This document shows positions 10,609 through 21,724 of a stretch of 64,000 nucleotides of DNA, piece by piece. Each line of letters starts with the position of its first letter. Position 1 is the stretch's first letter. Source of the stretch: Ixodes scapularis (taxonomy: Eukaryota > Arthropoda > Arachnida > Ixodida > Ixodidae); NCBI RefSeq assembly GCF_016920785.2, contig NW_024609881.1:44858710-44922709 (forward strand), in the 5' to 3' direction. The notes beneath the pieces are model-generated. The model made no database searches. It saw nothing but the letters and a program-made list of their open reading frames with translations, and was not told where the DNA came from. The translations under genes were made by a program, and so were the position numbers.

Positions 10609-12200
10609 CAAAACCGACGCGCCCCATTGCGGCGAAATACCACGCAGTGCACTCTGGGAACTAGTTGGCCACTCAGTTTCGGTTTCGACTGAGCAGATTC
10701 ATCTCATGCTATCACGCTGCGACCGAACGCGCTGCTTGCGTTTTCGGTTATCTGACTTTTTTTACGAATGTACAATACACTCATTCTCGAGCGATACAAA
10801 ACGAAGGCCGGGGCACTTTCCTTGGTTCCCGAAGCAATGGATATTATGAGTGTGTGTGCAAACGTAGTAAGACGTGGCTTAGTCGCCTCATCTTTGAGTT
10901 CAATTTCAATAATCCCGTCTAGTACCACTGAACTACAAGTGAAATTCGGTCACCTTGAGCATTACACGTATTTTGTTTGCCAAACGTCCGCTTCTTGTTA
11001 CTTCAGTGGGTGAAAAGCAAGCCGCATCTTCACAGGAGTATCAAAGTTGAGCCAAGCGTTGACGCATGAACTTTTAAGGAAACGCAATAAATTCGACCTC
11101 ACTACTGCACCAAAGTTACTATGATGTCTTCCTCGTGTCATCATATATCTCCCACTCAAATTTTATGCTGGTAGAAGATTAAGTTTTCACAAACGCTGAG
11201 ATCGGCTCTACGACGGAGGCCCCAACAAGCGTCCTTTACTCCTCGCTAAGCCTTTTTGGACGAGCTTTTACTGACGCCCAAGATCTGTGCGTGAACAGTG
11301 TGTCTGAAATTATCTCGGCATACTCAGGCGGGAAGAAAGCAAACACATAACAAATATTATGGCCATTAGCAACCGTCAAATGCACTTTGAATAATTTCGT
11401 TCGTTTGGCGCACCGCATAGGGGTTCATGCCCGTCCGGCGTACTTCTGGCGAATGGTGCAACATTTTTCACACAAGTGCTCGACTTTTGCTTTCTTAAAA
11501 CGGTTTGTATGTGCGCATATGCCTATACGATTGGGCAGGATAACTTTACGCGCATGCGCGATGTTGAAAATTAGTAAAATGCAAGTGGGTGGGGACTTCG
11601 CTTCGTGCAGTGCTGCGGGTCAGTACAAATAAGAGATGAGAAGTGTGTTATAATTGAGCTTTTCAATGGCGCCTTCGAGTTTTACCTTACGTACACAGGC
11701 GTATTAAGAAAACAGTAATTGCAAAAAGTAATATTTCGTGTATGGACGCACGAAACAAACAAACTTCCTGATCAACAACACTAATGTAAAGGCGCGAGCT
11801 CGATGTATGCATACTTATTGATTGGTACAGCTTGTTCATTCGTACGTAAGCAAGATCCCCGAGCTTCGCAACGTCGACATTCCCAGCACTGGCTCGTCCA
11901 CATACCGATCGAAACGCTAACAGAAAGGATCAAGTACAAAAATAGAACAAGCATGTGTTAAGACAAGCTATACGTCTCGGGCCTGTGCTAAAGCTTCGAT
12001 GTCTGGCTATTTAGGTTAGTTTAGAGACCACAAATGACGCTCTCGGGACCAGAAAACATGACATAACGTCCGTTAATAGTCCACGCTCTGTGTGCAATCT
12101 CTTGTCGAGGTGTCGATCGAAACCGAAACCATGCCACTCTCCTGCCTGGCCAACTAGTTCCCAGAGTGCAACGCGCGCCGTGTTGCATGCAGGGCTTTAT
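10609..12200. mobile_element. ~1.6 kb element with TIRs TGCACTCTGGGAACTAG
   Basis: TGCACTCTGGGAACTAG near 10647 is repeated as a perfect inverse near 12160. The inverted similarity runs inward through GGTTTCGGTTTCGA-like text and outward through ACTTCTTCCAAAA versus ACTACTTCCATAAA, giving arms of about 80-100 bp. Frames inside (e.g. 10665-11013, 11387-11632) show no transposase motif. The target duplication is unresolved because the true outer limits are uncertain. Confidence 0.6.
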
Positions 12201-12771
12201 GGAAGTAGTCTATTACGCACACATACCCTGAGAAAGTGACCAATTAGGTAGCTGCTGTGTCGAGTAGAGCCTCAAATACTTCTTTGTCCTATTTGACAGA
12301 AAATCACCGATCAGCAAGGGCAATAATGTTAAATAGCAAATTGAATTGGCTGGCGTCTTGTCAGGCACAAACCCCAACAGCCAGGCCATGTTGTTCATCT
12401 TTTATGAGATAATGTTCGCTCGGGCACACTCTTTTTTAGGGCAGATTCGATCTGAGTACGAAGGTGTGTATAAATTATACTGAACAATTTGGATCACTCC
12501 TTTCTGCGTGATTCGTTTCCTGCGTTGCATTGCTGAGTATAAACAATGTTAGTTAGGAAAGCGAGAGTTGTGATTGCCGCCTAATGTTTCTATAAAAGGT
12601 GGATTGAAAGTGCTCGTCCTATGACTTTCGTGACATTTTGAATATAATATTGCTTTTAGCTCAGTTGCATTGTAATAAAAAGTATATTTCAACTTATTTT
12701 GTAAATTATGTTTCACTATTTGGCAACAAGGTAGCCTTTGTGTGATTTTATGCACTGTAATTAATTGCTTA
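12201..12771. other. No recognisable feature
   Basis: A/T-rich DNA with no exon, RNA gene or repeat boundary that I can support. Confidence 0.4.
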
Positions 12772-12950
12772 CCGTAAAATACTGGGCAAGCGCCGACTCA
12801 AAATTTAGAGATAATCGCAAAAAAAGGGGGGATGGGCGCTTGTCCGGTTATCAATTTTACATATCAATGTACTGTGTATATTTTCTGAAATCTTAATAAT
12901 TTGGGAGTGGGCGCTTAATGTGGAATGGGCAGATGCGCGGTATTGTATGG
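12772..12950. mobile_element. TA-flanked MITE with CCRTAMAATAC ends
   Basis: The left end CCGTAAAATACTGGGCAAGC and inverted right end CCATACAATACCGCGCATC are flanked by TA at 12770-12771 and 12951-12952. Internal GGGCGCTT copies occur in direct orientation. A GCGCCCACCC string at about 9865 may be a trace of a relative. Tc1/mariner-type by TA duplication. Confidence 0.75.
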
Positions 12951-13952
12951 TAGTTCAAGAGCATAACCATGATCCAACCTTTAATACTGCGACGCAAAGT
13001 TGTACCAATCGTCTGTATTTTTGTCAACCTACTACACTTTGTGACACCCTTTCAATTCAGGTAAAATAGATGTAACTGAGGTAAATAAAAGGATCTTGCG
13101 TTTTATAAGCGCAACATTTTAAATGTTAATCCAGATTTTTTTTTTACTGTTGCGTAAAGTTTAATCAATGCTGTTTTTTATTTGTGATACCTGAAAATAG
13201 AAGTAAATATTACGAACGATAAAAACAAAAAAATTCATGTAGTTACTCGCTTCATAGTGAAAGTGTAGCGTTTTGCCAAAACAATGCGGAAAATAATTCT
13301 CGACTTGGCGGTTTAAACCGGTTTGAACCCTGCAATCTTTGCTCCCTACGGAACTGAACAGAAATTTGAACTGAAAGCCGTCAACCCAAACCCAAAGCTC
13401 CAAGAAGCATGCTGCATGTGTAGTTACACCAGCTGCATGTGCTGGAGTCGGCAGCTGTAGCAGCTGTTTTAAAGCAAAAACCTAAAACAAATGTGCCATC
13501 TTGTTTGCACGTTCGTAAACGCCTTAGTTTGGTCCTTCAAATCTTTTATACGGGGAAGGGAAGCGTGTGGGGCGTCTTTACCTACATTTCCAGCATTCTC
13601 ATTGATGCTATTGTAATTTAGCATTATGTCTATTACTATGCCTGGCATCTTGTAGTTTATTTGTGCTACGTTGTCGATCCTCGCGTAGCTTCCACAGTGC
13701 ATGCCTGCTGCACCGTGGAAGCTACACTAGGCTGCTCAATGTAGCGCGAAATAGTTGGCGCCGAGCATAGCTGCAACGATTTGGTCTCATAAAAATTGGG
13801 TACTCAAGTATCAAAGTATGTGTCACTCCATTGTAAACTAAATGTTTGTATCGTGGGAAGGGTTTAGCAGCGCTCAAAACATTTGCAAGGACGAACCGAC
13901 AGCTGGCAAACCTAATTTGACAGAAATATTCCTCATCCACTGGTTCTGAACT
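12951..13952. other. No gene identified
   Basis: Only short frames with no recognisable motif. A GTGGAAGCTAC string near 13720 is the reverse complement of GTAGCTTCCAC near 13685, a small hairpin of unknown meaning. Confidence 0.4.
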
Positions 13953-14083
13953 CGGTTACAAGAGTGGTGGGGGGTCGGTGACCAGACGTGTTAATGCTCC
14001 ACAGCTGGGATAACGTGGATGAAAGTTTGTGCTGCAGAACTCGGGGATCCAGTGTTTAATCCCCGTTTCCACTCTTGTAACCG
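13953..14083. mobile_element. 131 bp MITE-like inverted repeat
   Basis: CGGTTACAAGAGTGG at the left is exactly inverted at the right (CCACTCTTGTAACCG). No coding capacity and no clear target duplication, so the superfamily is undetermined. Confidence 0.6.
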
Positions 14084-14279
14084 TGCACATGAAGGATGTG
14101 AAGGCTAGTGGCCATACTCCACTGGCAGAATTTTTTATTTATGGTGATGACAGACATCCATTGGGGCTCACTAACCTCCTTTGACTAAACATGCAACACG
14201 AATACAGTTACGGGAGCCTTGTGGAAAACGGCTTGGCTTCAGTGAGACGACGTTTGGCGGGTGTCTTTGGAGCCTGACC

Positions 14280-14460
14280 CCATCCAGCAGTTCGTATGGA
14301 ACCGAATCAGTCTTTAAAGAGTGGCGGTGGCTTGACTACAGCCGGTCGTAGTCTAGAGCAGCTCTTGCACAGCTGATCCCAAACTGCTAAGGTCCTTGCT
14401 AATTCAGAGATACTCTTCCAGAGAGGCGTCCTTAGTAGAGTTGAAATAGAGTTCCATTAT
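14280..14460 (+). repeat. Copy of the 6.5 kb remnant lacking a 36 bp GT-AG segment
   Basis: Text such as TATGGAACCGAATCAGTC, TTGACTACAGCCGGTCGTAG and TAATTCAGAGATACTCTTC parallels AATGGAGCCGATTCAGTC, TAGACTACAGACGGTCATAC and CGATTCGGAGATCTTTG at 6530-6700. The copy at 6.5 kb has an extra GTGAGT...TTTAAACAG segment that this one lacks. Confidence 0.5.
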
Positions 14461-15574
14461 AGACCTTTGCAAAAAGAGCTCTCTGGCCGCCGCCATTTTG
14501 CGAACTGAGCGACCTCTATCGGCCAGAAATTATTGCCACCCACCTGAGCTGTGGAAACCCGGTCAGCATGGGCTCCCCACCTGCCTTGTGCATTCGGAGT
14601 TTGCCGGCTTTTTTTTAAAGTTTTTACGTTATTTGCCTGTTTAGGATGCTTACCCTTTGTGTGTTATCTTCCACTGTGAGAAGCAGGGAATACCAGCGCT
14701 CGTTGCCTGAACAGCCTTTGCAGGAAACGAACAAAGAGAGTGAACGTCAAGCAGCATGCGACGCAGGCAGTTCAGTGTTCTTGGAGGATTTTTTTCGCTG
14801 AGAAAATCTCCAAAAAGCGTTCCCGGCTATGTTCCGGGTTTTGCGAGAAACAGCTGATAGGGTCGGATTTGGGCTGTGGGGACGGAATAGACGCGTTCGT
14901 TCATTTGCTTTGAAGCTGTGCGAAAAAGCAGCTCTCTTCAAAACCTGCCCCAAAACACTCCGAATTCTGTTCGATCGTCGTGATGTGACTGTCATCGACA
15001 TTGTATATTGGATATGCTGTGTTGCTTGAGATCTTTCTCAAATCTTGTTCGGATAATGTGGCACCATGCGGTACGTACAATATATGGTGTTCGATTGATG
15101 AGACTCGTTGAATTTCATGTTGTGGGTGGGGAATATCCATGCAGTTCGAATATCCTGAGTGGTCAACTGTTTTCGACGGTGAAGACCTTTGTAGATTAAC
15201 AGGGCTGAGTGTATGCTGCCATAAAAAGTTTAACATAATATGAAACAAACATTCCAGTTGCATTTGTTCTGTCATGCACTAATTCGCCAAAACAGCATTC
15301 ATTTCTTTGTTTTTGTTCCCAAAAAGAGTACAATGGATTCTTAAAAACCCAGAGAAATTCTCTTCGCTATAAAACACAAAGTAAAAAAAATAGAACACTG
15401 CAATTTAGCCTCCACCAACGTCCGGAAGTGCACCTACGCAGGTTGCCACGGCCCACTGACCAGAAAACCCACAGCCCAGCGCAGTCAGGCAACACTGACG
15501 TACCCTCTCAAAACAAGGGACGCGCGCTGTGGATCGCTTCGTTCGAGACTGCCGCTAGAAAGGTCTATAGGTAG
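14456..15574. mobile_element. Possible element with TATAGACCTTT termini
   Basis: TATAGACCTTT near 14458 is inverted near 15565 (AAAGGTCTATA), with CGGCAG/CCGCCGCC-like text inside each end. The TIR is only about 12 bp, so this may be coincidence. The interior contains coding-like DNA (14740-15030) without a motif I recognise. Confidence 0.35.
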
Positions 15575-15762
15575 CCATAGTTGCGCGTCTGTTTTTCACA
15601 GGCTGCCGTGCAACTATTCGCCGAGATCGATTATGTGAGGAGCAAAAAATCCTGTGCCATGCAGGAAAGTCGGTACTCCGACATTCCACGCAGGCGTGCC
15701 GGCATATGTTACCCTGCTTTTGCCTCTTCCTCCTTCCCTGTTTCCCAAGTGCGACGCCTCTA

Positions 15763-15950
15763 CAGTCTAAGCTCATTATAACAGACCTGGTTACAACAGA
15801 CTTTTGAATATAATATACCGATTTCTGAAGTTCGGTTGGTTTTCCTCTATGTACCACTGACTCAACTTCATATCTGCATACAACATACCCCTTTTACAAC
15901 AGACTGAAACCTTGGTAAAAATCAAGGTCTGTTATAACGAGCTTATACTG
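15763..15950. mobile_element. TA-flanked mariner-type MITE
   Basis: Left end CAGTCTAAGCTCATTATAAC and inverted right end CAGTATAAGCTCGTTATAAC, flanked by TA at 15761-15762 and 15951-15952. The AACAGACCT subterminal repeats mirror each other. 188 bp, non-coding; typical of Tc1/mariner MITEs with CAGT ends. Confidence 0.9.
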
Positions 15951-16079
15951 TATTTACCAAATTCAGTCACGTGACCGGCGGCAGTCGACAAACCACGGCA
16001 CCAACACGCGAGTGAAGTGGCTCTGACACATCACTTAGGATTTCAAGATGGCTTAACGCGCAACTCTGGCTCCCGTAAG

Positions 16080-16260
16080 GAGCCTACTCAGAAAGCTCAA
16101 ATCCATAAAAAGGTGTATGTGGTGAAAGGGGTTGGGCTTGAAGAAGACAAAAGCAGCAAACTATGAATTTTAAAGGAGTTCATGGCAGTGGTGAGTGAAT
16201 GTTGGGCAAGTTAAGTGTCAAGTTCCTATACGTGGTATTCTGGGCACTTCTGGCCACCTT
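16080..16260 (+). pseudogene. LINE thumb-region shred related to 6.75 kb
   Basis: About 16160-16240 (GTTCATGGCAGTGGTGAGTG, TGTTGGGCAAGTTAAGTGTC) aligns with 6805-6860 (GTTCATGGGAGCAATGAATT, TGTTGGGTAAGCTAACTGTT). It is too short and damaged to assign reading frames with certainty. Confidence 0.45.
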
Positions 16261-16792
16261 GACAAGGATAAAAAATCCTTTCCGGTTCGGGTATTCGTTG
16301 CATGCTTTTAAGAGGCAACATCTTGGCAGTTTTGTGTTTTGTAATCCAGTCGGTGTTTTGTGGTGTTCGACATGTCCGGTGGCTACGGAGATGCCATAGT
16401 ATCATGCGCTTGATTGCACAGCTTTGGTTCGAGAGATCTCCGTCAAATAAAAGGCGCCGCAGGCCGTGGCCGTCAAACATAGCCAGGGGCTGTATTGTGG
16501 CCAGTTGCTTCGAATATGCATCGATTTCACGCAAGCGCTATGAATTCTCGCTCTATTCTTGTATCAAGGTTGCACACACCTGACTCTTTCAATGAATTAA
16601 GTGCCTCCCATATATAGATTGATTGAAAGAATAATTTATATCTGCCACTTTTTGAACGTTCAGACAATGAAAAATATAAATAATTTACATTTTAGTTTGA
16701 GGCATATGCTGCCAAAAGTGCCATATATGAGGAGATGCTGACTCTGTTTTTAAACATTTAATAATGCAATAATATTAATACTTTTTTGTTAA

Positions 16793-18163
16793 AGGGATTG
16801 TCCGGTCTAAACCGGAAATACTTAAGATTTTGCGCTCGTTACGTCGAGGGAGCCTTGATGTAGACAAGCGTCATTTTTATTTTGATATGTGATATCCTGT
16901 TATTAACTAAACCTTTCATGAGCGTATGTACAAAACTGCACCCCGAATTTCGCCAGTGTCAATGGCTGGCATCCATAGCTGCTGCGTGACGTCACAAAAC
17001 GCAAAGGTTTGTCGGATGGTCGAGATAACAAGCGTTAGTCGATGGATGTCTTGTATTTTGTTTCGAATTATAGTCTCCTAGGCTGTATCCTATTGAATTA
17101 AGGTTCTTTTAATGCAGTTCCCAAGCGTGTGCAAAAAAAGTCACGCCTTTTAGCAGGATATTACTCGAAAACAGCCATAAGCTTTGAGCAAACGTATGCC
17201 GTTTCGCGCAAACACAACTGCGACGGCCACCGATCGAACTGGGGGCGCTTGCTTAGCAATTGAAGGATGCTGATCTCGCCTCTGAAGCGGCAACTAAGTA
17301 CACGAAGCGGCATCTGGGTACACATTTCGGCGGATCCACTTGATCGGTGATCAGGCTGTGGGTCGTTCCCTCAGAGGCGATGTCAGCAGGTCGAAGGCAA
17401 ACGGCGAATCGTTCAAATGCATATCGTCACTTGACTTGGACGAGCTTGGTGAATGTTAGCCACGCTCTGTTTTCACATGCGGGTCAAACAGAATTTGGCT
17501 GCCTGCGTACTAAATACAACATTTGGTATTGTTTCCAGGTGATCTAGCTGTTGGTTTCGGTTTCACTGCATAATCAAATTGATTGATTCGATTTGGGCGA
17601 GGGATGGATGGACATAGTTAAATATCTTTGGCACAGCATCACACCTCAGCTTACGAGCCTTCTGTCCTCTTAGAGCTCAGTGCGTAGCTCTTTTCTGTGA
17701 GATGATTGCTGCATAAGCGGGATCTCGATTTTGACGGGAACCCAGTCCCTATGCATGGCGCCAATCCATATTGCTAGTCACTGCACGTCTCGCGGAAAAG
17801 TGTGGAACGTCATGTCTTGGCTCGCATGTGCTGCCCCGTGGTTGTGGCACCCAACCGTGCAACAAAAATCTCACCCAACCACAAAACAAGTCGAGCACAA
17901 CAACAAAAACGAAGCACGCTGAGGCATTCACTCGCAGTCAAACGACGAGAAAGAAGTGCTGGCTTTGTGTTGTGTGACGTCAGAGCTCCAATGTTGCCAC
18001 CGAAAGCAGCGTTTACGCTAGAGTGCGATTGGAGCAGTATAAATTTAATTACTGATGCAGAGGGGCATATAAAATTCAGATATTGCACGTACAATGCGTC
18101 TCAAGGCAAACGCAATGACATTCACTTGTTTTCTTGACCACAAAATTTGACTGGACAATCCCT
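16793..18163. mobile_element. 1.37 kb TTAA-flanked element
   Basis: Ends AGGGATTGTCCGGTC and, inverted, AGGGATTGTCCAGTC (one mismatch) are flanked by TTAA at 16789-16792 and 18164-18167. Interior frames (17731-18137) are arginine/lysine-rich with no transposase motif, so this appears non-autonomous. It shares AGG-start termini and TTAA targets with three other elements in the window. Confidence 0.85.
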
Positions 18164-18167
18164 TTAA

Positions 18168-19067
18168 AACAAAATGCTTTTTACTCAGATCAAATTTCAA
18201 GCGCTTGCACATTTGTGATCAGACAGTTTATGTGACGGTCTTGAACAAACACGAGCTGAGAAACTCAGACACTTAGAGAAAAAAAATAAAGTAAATTTTG
18301 GGAACATGCCAGAGAGGACTGAGGATTGCGCTTTCGACGTAGAACTGAACCTGGGAATTTGGAAGCCGACACTTTGCCTAAGACAACCTGAGAGCCACAT
18401 AAGCTTTTTCTTCTTTTATGGCTCGGAATAGTGTCTCTACATGAAGCAAGAAGTGAGAAATAACATAAAACTATTGGTACTGCTGCCTTTTCAAAGACCT
18501 TTATTCAACTGCCCGCACTTTGGCCCGCTCGTGCCGAGTCAACTCAAAGTGCCTTGCGCACAAGGTTTTGCCTTGCGCACAAGGTTTTGCCTTGTGCGCA
18601 CGGCACTTTTTCAAAGTCATGCCTTTCAAAGGAAGCGCAACTGACAGCCAAAAGTAGTGAAACTCTCGGTGTACTCTGTATCCTATTTTTAGCCCAGCCC
18701 TTTTCTTTTTTTATTGGTGGACCCTCTTGAGTCCGTAATAATGAGGCAAACCTGCCAGTATTTACCCAGTTTGTTCCCAAAACTAGCTGTCCATAGTCTG
18801 GGCTATGGGTTTTAATGTTCACGAGGCAGAGTTGAATGGGGAGGGATTGGTCCCCCAAAATTGTTTATATAGCGGAGCGTCCATATTAGCGAGACATGAC
18901 TGCAACACATGTTGAAATATTTTTACCAATAACGTCAGTGAAGACTTTCAGTCTGACCTGCCATGATCAAAGTCATTGGCCAATCAGAAAACGTCATATA
19001 TAACAGTCTCCAGGAATATTGTTTTTGTTCCACTCTAAATAATGAGGCATGCAAGCCCCCAGAGAAG
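18168..19067. repeat. Otherwise empty DNA with a CCTTGCGCACAAGG repeat/hairpin
   Basis: At 18548-18610 the unit GCCTTGCGCACAAGGTTTT occurs twice, followed by CCTTGTGCGCACGGCACTTT. The block starts AAAGTGCCTTGCGCACAAGG and ends in its near-inverse, so it is both tandem and palindromic. The rest of the stretch shows no feature. Confidence 0.55.
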
Positions 19068-19069
19068 TA

Positions 19070-19225
19070 CAGTGCAATCCACTTATAACGATAATGAGGA
19101 AACTCAAAAATGCAATTGCTATAACAAATTATTGTTGTATCCGGACCAGAAACCGGTCGTTTCTAGTCTAAAAACTATAAACTGATCGTTATAAGCAGTA
19201 TATCATTATATGTGGGAGGCCTAAG
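19070..19225. mobile_element. Mariner-type MITE, same family as 60161-62943
   Basis: Begins CAGTGCAATCCACTTATAAC after TA (19068-19069), identical to the left end of the copy at 60161. Inside, ATTGTTGTATCCGGACCAGAA and TTTCTAGTCT match the other copy in inverted orientation. The right end (ATCGTTATAAGCAGTATATC) is decayed and its TA cannot be fixed precisely. Confidence 0.75.
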
Positions 19226-19511
19226 AAGACAGAAATACTTTTCAAGGCGAGAAGATATGTAAAGTGCAATTTAGAAATCAAAATACAAAAAAAATGTTTG
19301 AAATTATGTTTTTCTAAAGTTTTTAGTTTTTGAGACTGGTGACTCCTTAATGGTGCCAGCTGCATTTGAGTGCTTCCATGAACCCAATTACAAAGCGCAG
19401 CAAAATATTAAATTACAGCTGCAGTAAAACTGCATGAATGACTACTCTTTTCCAAAAAGGCGATCTTGGTTGGACTTTTCTTGTGTTAATACATATGATA
19501 TTTTCTTGTAG

Positions 19512-20479
19512 GTGATGAAGCCACATTTTTAGGTGAAACCAGCTGCCCACTGAAAGTCACCGAGGACATCTGGTTTGGATGCTGTTTCTGCACCTATGTC
19601 ACCAGAGATCAGCATGTAATTGTGAGCCACCTGGCTGCCCATGGCGATGAACAATCTAAGTGCCAGCATACTCCCATGTCTGGCTCCAAGTCCCAAGTGC
19701 TTGCCAACACTCAAAAGCACAAGAGTGAAAAGCCATTCAGGTGCAAGCTTTGCCCCCAAGAGTTTGCTTATAATTCCCTTCTGGCCCGTCATAATCGAAC
19801 ACACACTGGTGAAAAACCATTTAAGTGCATGCAGTGCCCCAAAGCTTTCACTCAGAGTAAAAGTCTGACATACCACAATCGATCACACACAGGTGAAAAG
19901 CCATATAAGTGCAAGCAGTGCCCCAAAGCCTTTGCTCAAAAATCCGATCTACAAAGACATAATTATATGCACACTGGTGAAAAGCCATTTAAGTGCACGC
20001 AGTGCCCCCTAGCCTTTGCTAAAATTTGTTCTCTGAGAAAGCATAATCGAATGTACACTGATGAAAAGCCATTGAAGTGCAAGCAGTGCCCCCAAGCCTT
20101 TACTCAAAATTGTCATCTGCAAACCCACAGTCGAATGCATATTGGTGAAAAGCCATTTAAGTGCAAGCAGTGTCCCCAAGCCTTTTCTTACAGTGGCAAC
20201 CTAATCTACCACAATCTTATACACAGAGGTGAAAAGCCATATAAGTGCAAGCAGTGTCCTAAAGCCTTTGTTCAAAAGTCCGATCTACGAAGCCATAATT
20301 TTTTGCACACTGGTGAGAAGCCATTTAAGTGCAAGCAGTGCCCCTTGACCTTTGCTAAAAATGTCTATCTGCGGTGCCATAATCGAACGCACACTGGTGA
20401 AAAGCCATTTAAGTGCAAGCAGTGCCCCAAAGCCTTTGCTCGAAGTTCCTGTCTGAGACGCCATAATCAAACGCACTGA
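19512..20479 (+). CDS. C2H2 zinc-finger protein, terminal exon (partial gene)
   Basis: A likely nuclear sequence-specific DNA-binding protein of the Krueppel-type C2H2 family. A splice acceptor (TTTTCTTGTAG) ends at 19511, and the frame is open from there to the TGA at 20477-20479. The conventional GTG/ATG frame start at 19622 is wrong: upstream codons 19580-19645 encode a canonical finger (C-x2-C-x12-H-x3-H, CCFCTYVTRDQHVIVSHLAAH), so the exon continues an earlier coding exon. After a linker of about 30 residues, nine tandem fingers follow from 19733, each 28 residues with PFKCKQCPKAF-type cores and HTGEK linkers. The fourth of these has Y for the second zinc histidine (HNRMYTDEK), and its linker is changed to TDEK. 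The gene's 5' exons were not found in the window. Host gene versus processed duplicate cannot be settled here; the intact frame favours a gene. Confidence 0.85.
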
Positions 20480-20640
20480 TTAAAAACCATTGAAGTACAA
20501 GCAGTGCCTCCAAGCCTTTTTTCGAAATCCCCATTAACAAAGCGATAATTATTTCTACAGTGGTTTAAAGCCATTTAAGTGCAATCAGTGCCCCCAAGCC
20601 TTTTCTCGTAATCCCAGTCTGATCCGCAATTACGGAAAAC
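20480..20640 (+). pseudogene. Two decayed finger units just after the stop
   Basis: Directly after TGA, the DNA still reads AAGTACAAGCAGTGCCTCCAAGCC and, 84 bp on, AAGTGCAATCAGTGCCCCCAAGCC with recognisable finger text but stops and frameshifts (CACTGA TTAAAAACC in place of ACTGGTGAAAAGCC). The intact exon therefore looks like a shortened version of an array that once had at least two more fingers. Confidence 0.8.
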
Positions 20641-21310
20641 AGTGTTTAAGGGGAAAGGAGCTGAAATTTAGTATGCTGATGTAGTTCTCAGTGGTGATTT
20701 CAAATATGCAATTAGTTTTCAGATAGCTTTACTAGACCTGAGATACTGAGATATCAATAAATATTAAATTTAATTACGCCCTCGTTACGGGTCGTTAGTA
20801 TAAAATTTTTAAGAATATATCAGCAATTTTTATAGAATTGCATTCACCAAGACATGCTTTTTATAGTAAGACTTTGTTTCTTTATACACCAACTCATGTT
20901 TACAAACAATCCGGAGCGCCCCTAGCGGATGCCACCGGCGCCGCGCATGCGCGGTGGACGGTGGGCAAGAAGCTCGCCGTCGCCCAAAAACAAACCATTG
21001 AATTGCGTTGTCGTCGGGGGGTAAGTCCCCGTGCTCTTTTTCGCGTTGAAATTCTTGATCTTACATCCTCCTAACAATGTCTGACTACTTGAGCGGCTTC
21101 AGAAAAATTAACAAGCTCGTTACACCGCGAAATTTCGCGTGAATAATGTCACGTGCGGCGATTCATTTCACGTGGACGCCGCAGAACGGGCGCTAAAGCC
21201 TGACTTCCACGATGAGTTGTGCCCTTCCCTCATCCTCCTGCATATCCCCCATCCTCCTACATACTCTTGCCTCCTCCTGCTCCATACTCTCCCCTTCTCC
21301 CACAGTTTAC
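20641..21310. other. 3' flank of the zinc-finger exon
   Basis: An AATAAATATTAAA string at about 20755 is a candidate polyadenylation signal (20755-20761) for the zinc-finger transcript. A C/G-rich patch with GCGCCGCGCATGCGCGG palindromic text lies near 20930. No other feature. Confidence 0.4.
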
Positions 21311-21637
21311 CTGCTAAATCTAGCTGAAAAATTGACGCCAGGCAACCTGAAGAGCAATTTGATTCCCCGCTAAATTTAGCGGGGAATTGACTTGCTGTTG
21401 GGGTCACATGATGTCAATTTTCGGGCTGCATCTAGCGGAGAAACTGAATTTGTGCAAAAGTGATGCGACACCGAGTCATGTGACGTCATTTTCCCTGCTA
21501 AATTTAGCGGGAAAACTGAATTGGTGTTGAGGTCATGTGCCGTCAATTTTTCCGCTAAATCTAGCGGAAAAATTTAATTTGTTCATAGGTGACGTGACAC
21601 AAACTCATGTGACGTCATTTCTCCCGCTAAATTTAGC
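21311..21637. repeat. Palindrome/CRE array, alternating ~57 and ~71 bp spacing
   Basis: Six copies of a GCTAAATTTAGC-type palindrome are centred near 21318, 21374, 21431, 21502, 21559 and 21630; the second is a perfect 20 bp palindrome, CCCCGCTAAATTTAGCGGGG. Between them lie TCATGTGACGTCA-type sites at about 21410, 21481, 21538 and 21610; those at 21481 and 21610 contain the full CRE consensus TGACGTCA. A higher-order unit of about 129 bp is implied. It may be a minisatellite or a cis-regulatory cluster; function is inference only. Confidence 0.8.
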
Positions 21638-21724
21638 ACGGTTACGCCGACGCCGCGAAACCCCAAAAACGGGTGCCTGAGAGCTGCGCTTCACAAAAAG
21701 ATAAAAACCTTTGTCCCACCTTAA

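Noticed and set aside
20285..20476. Minus-strand frame under the zinc fingers
   Set aside because: Antisense of repetitive finger codons, a common artefact.
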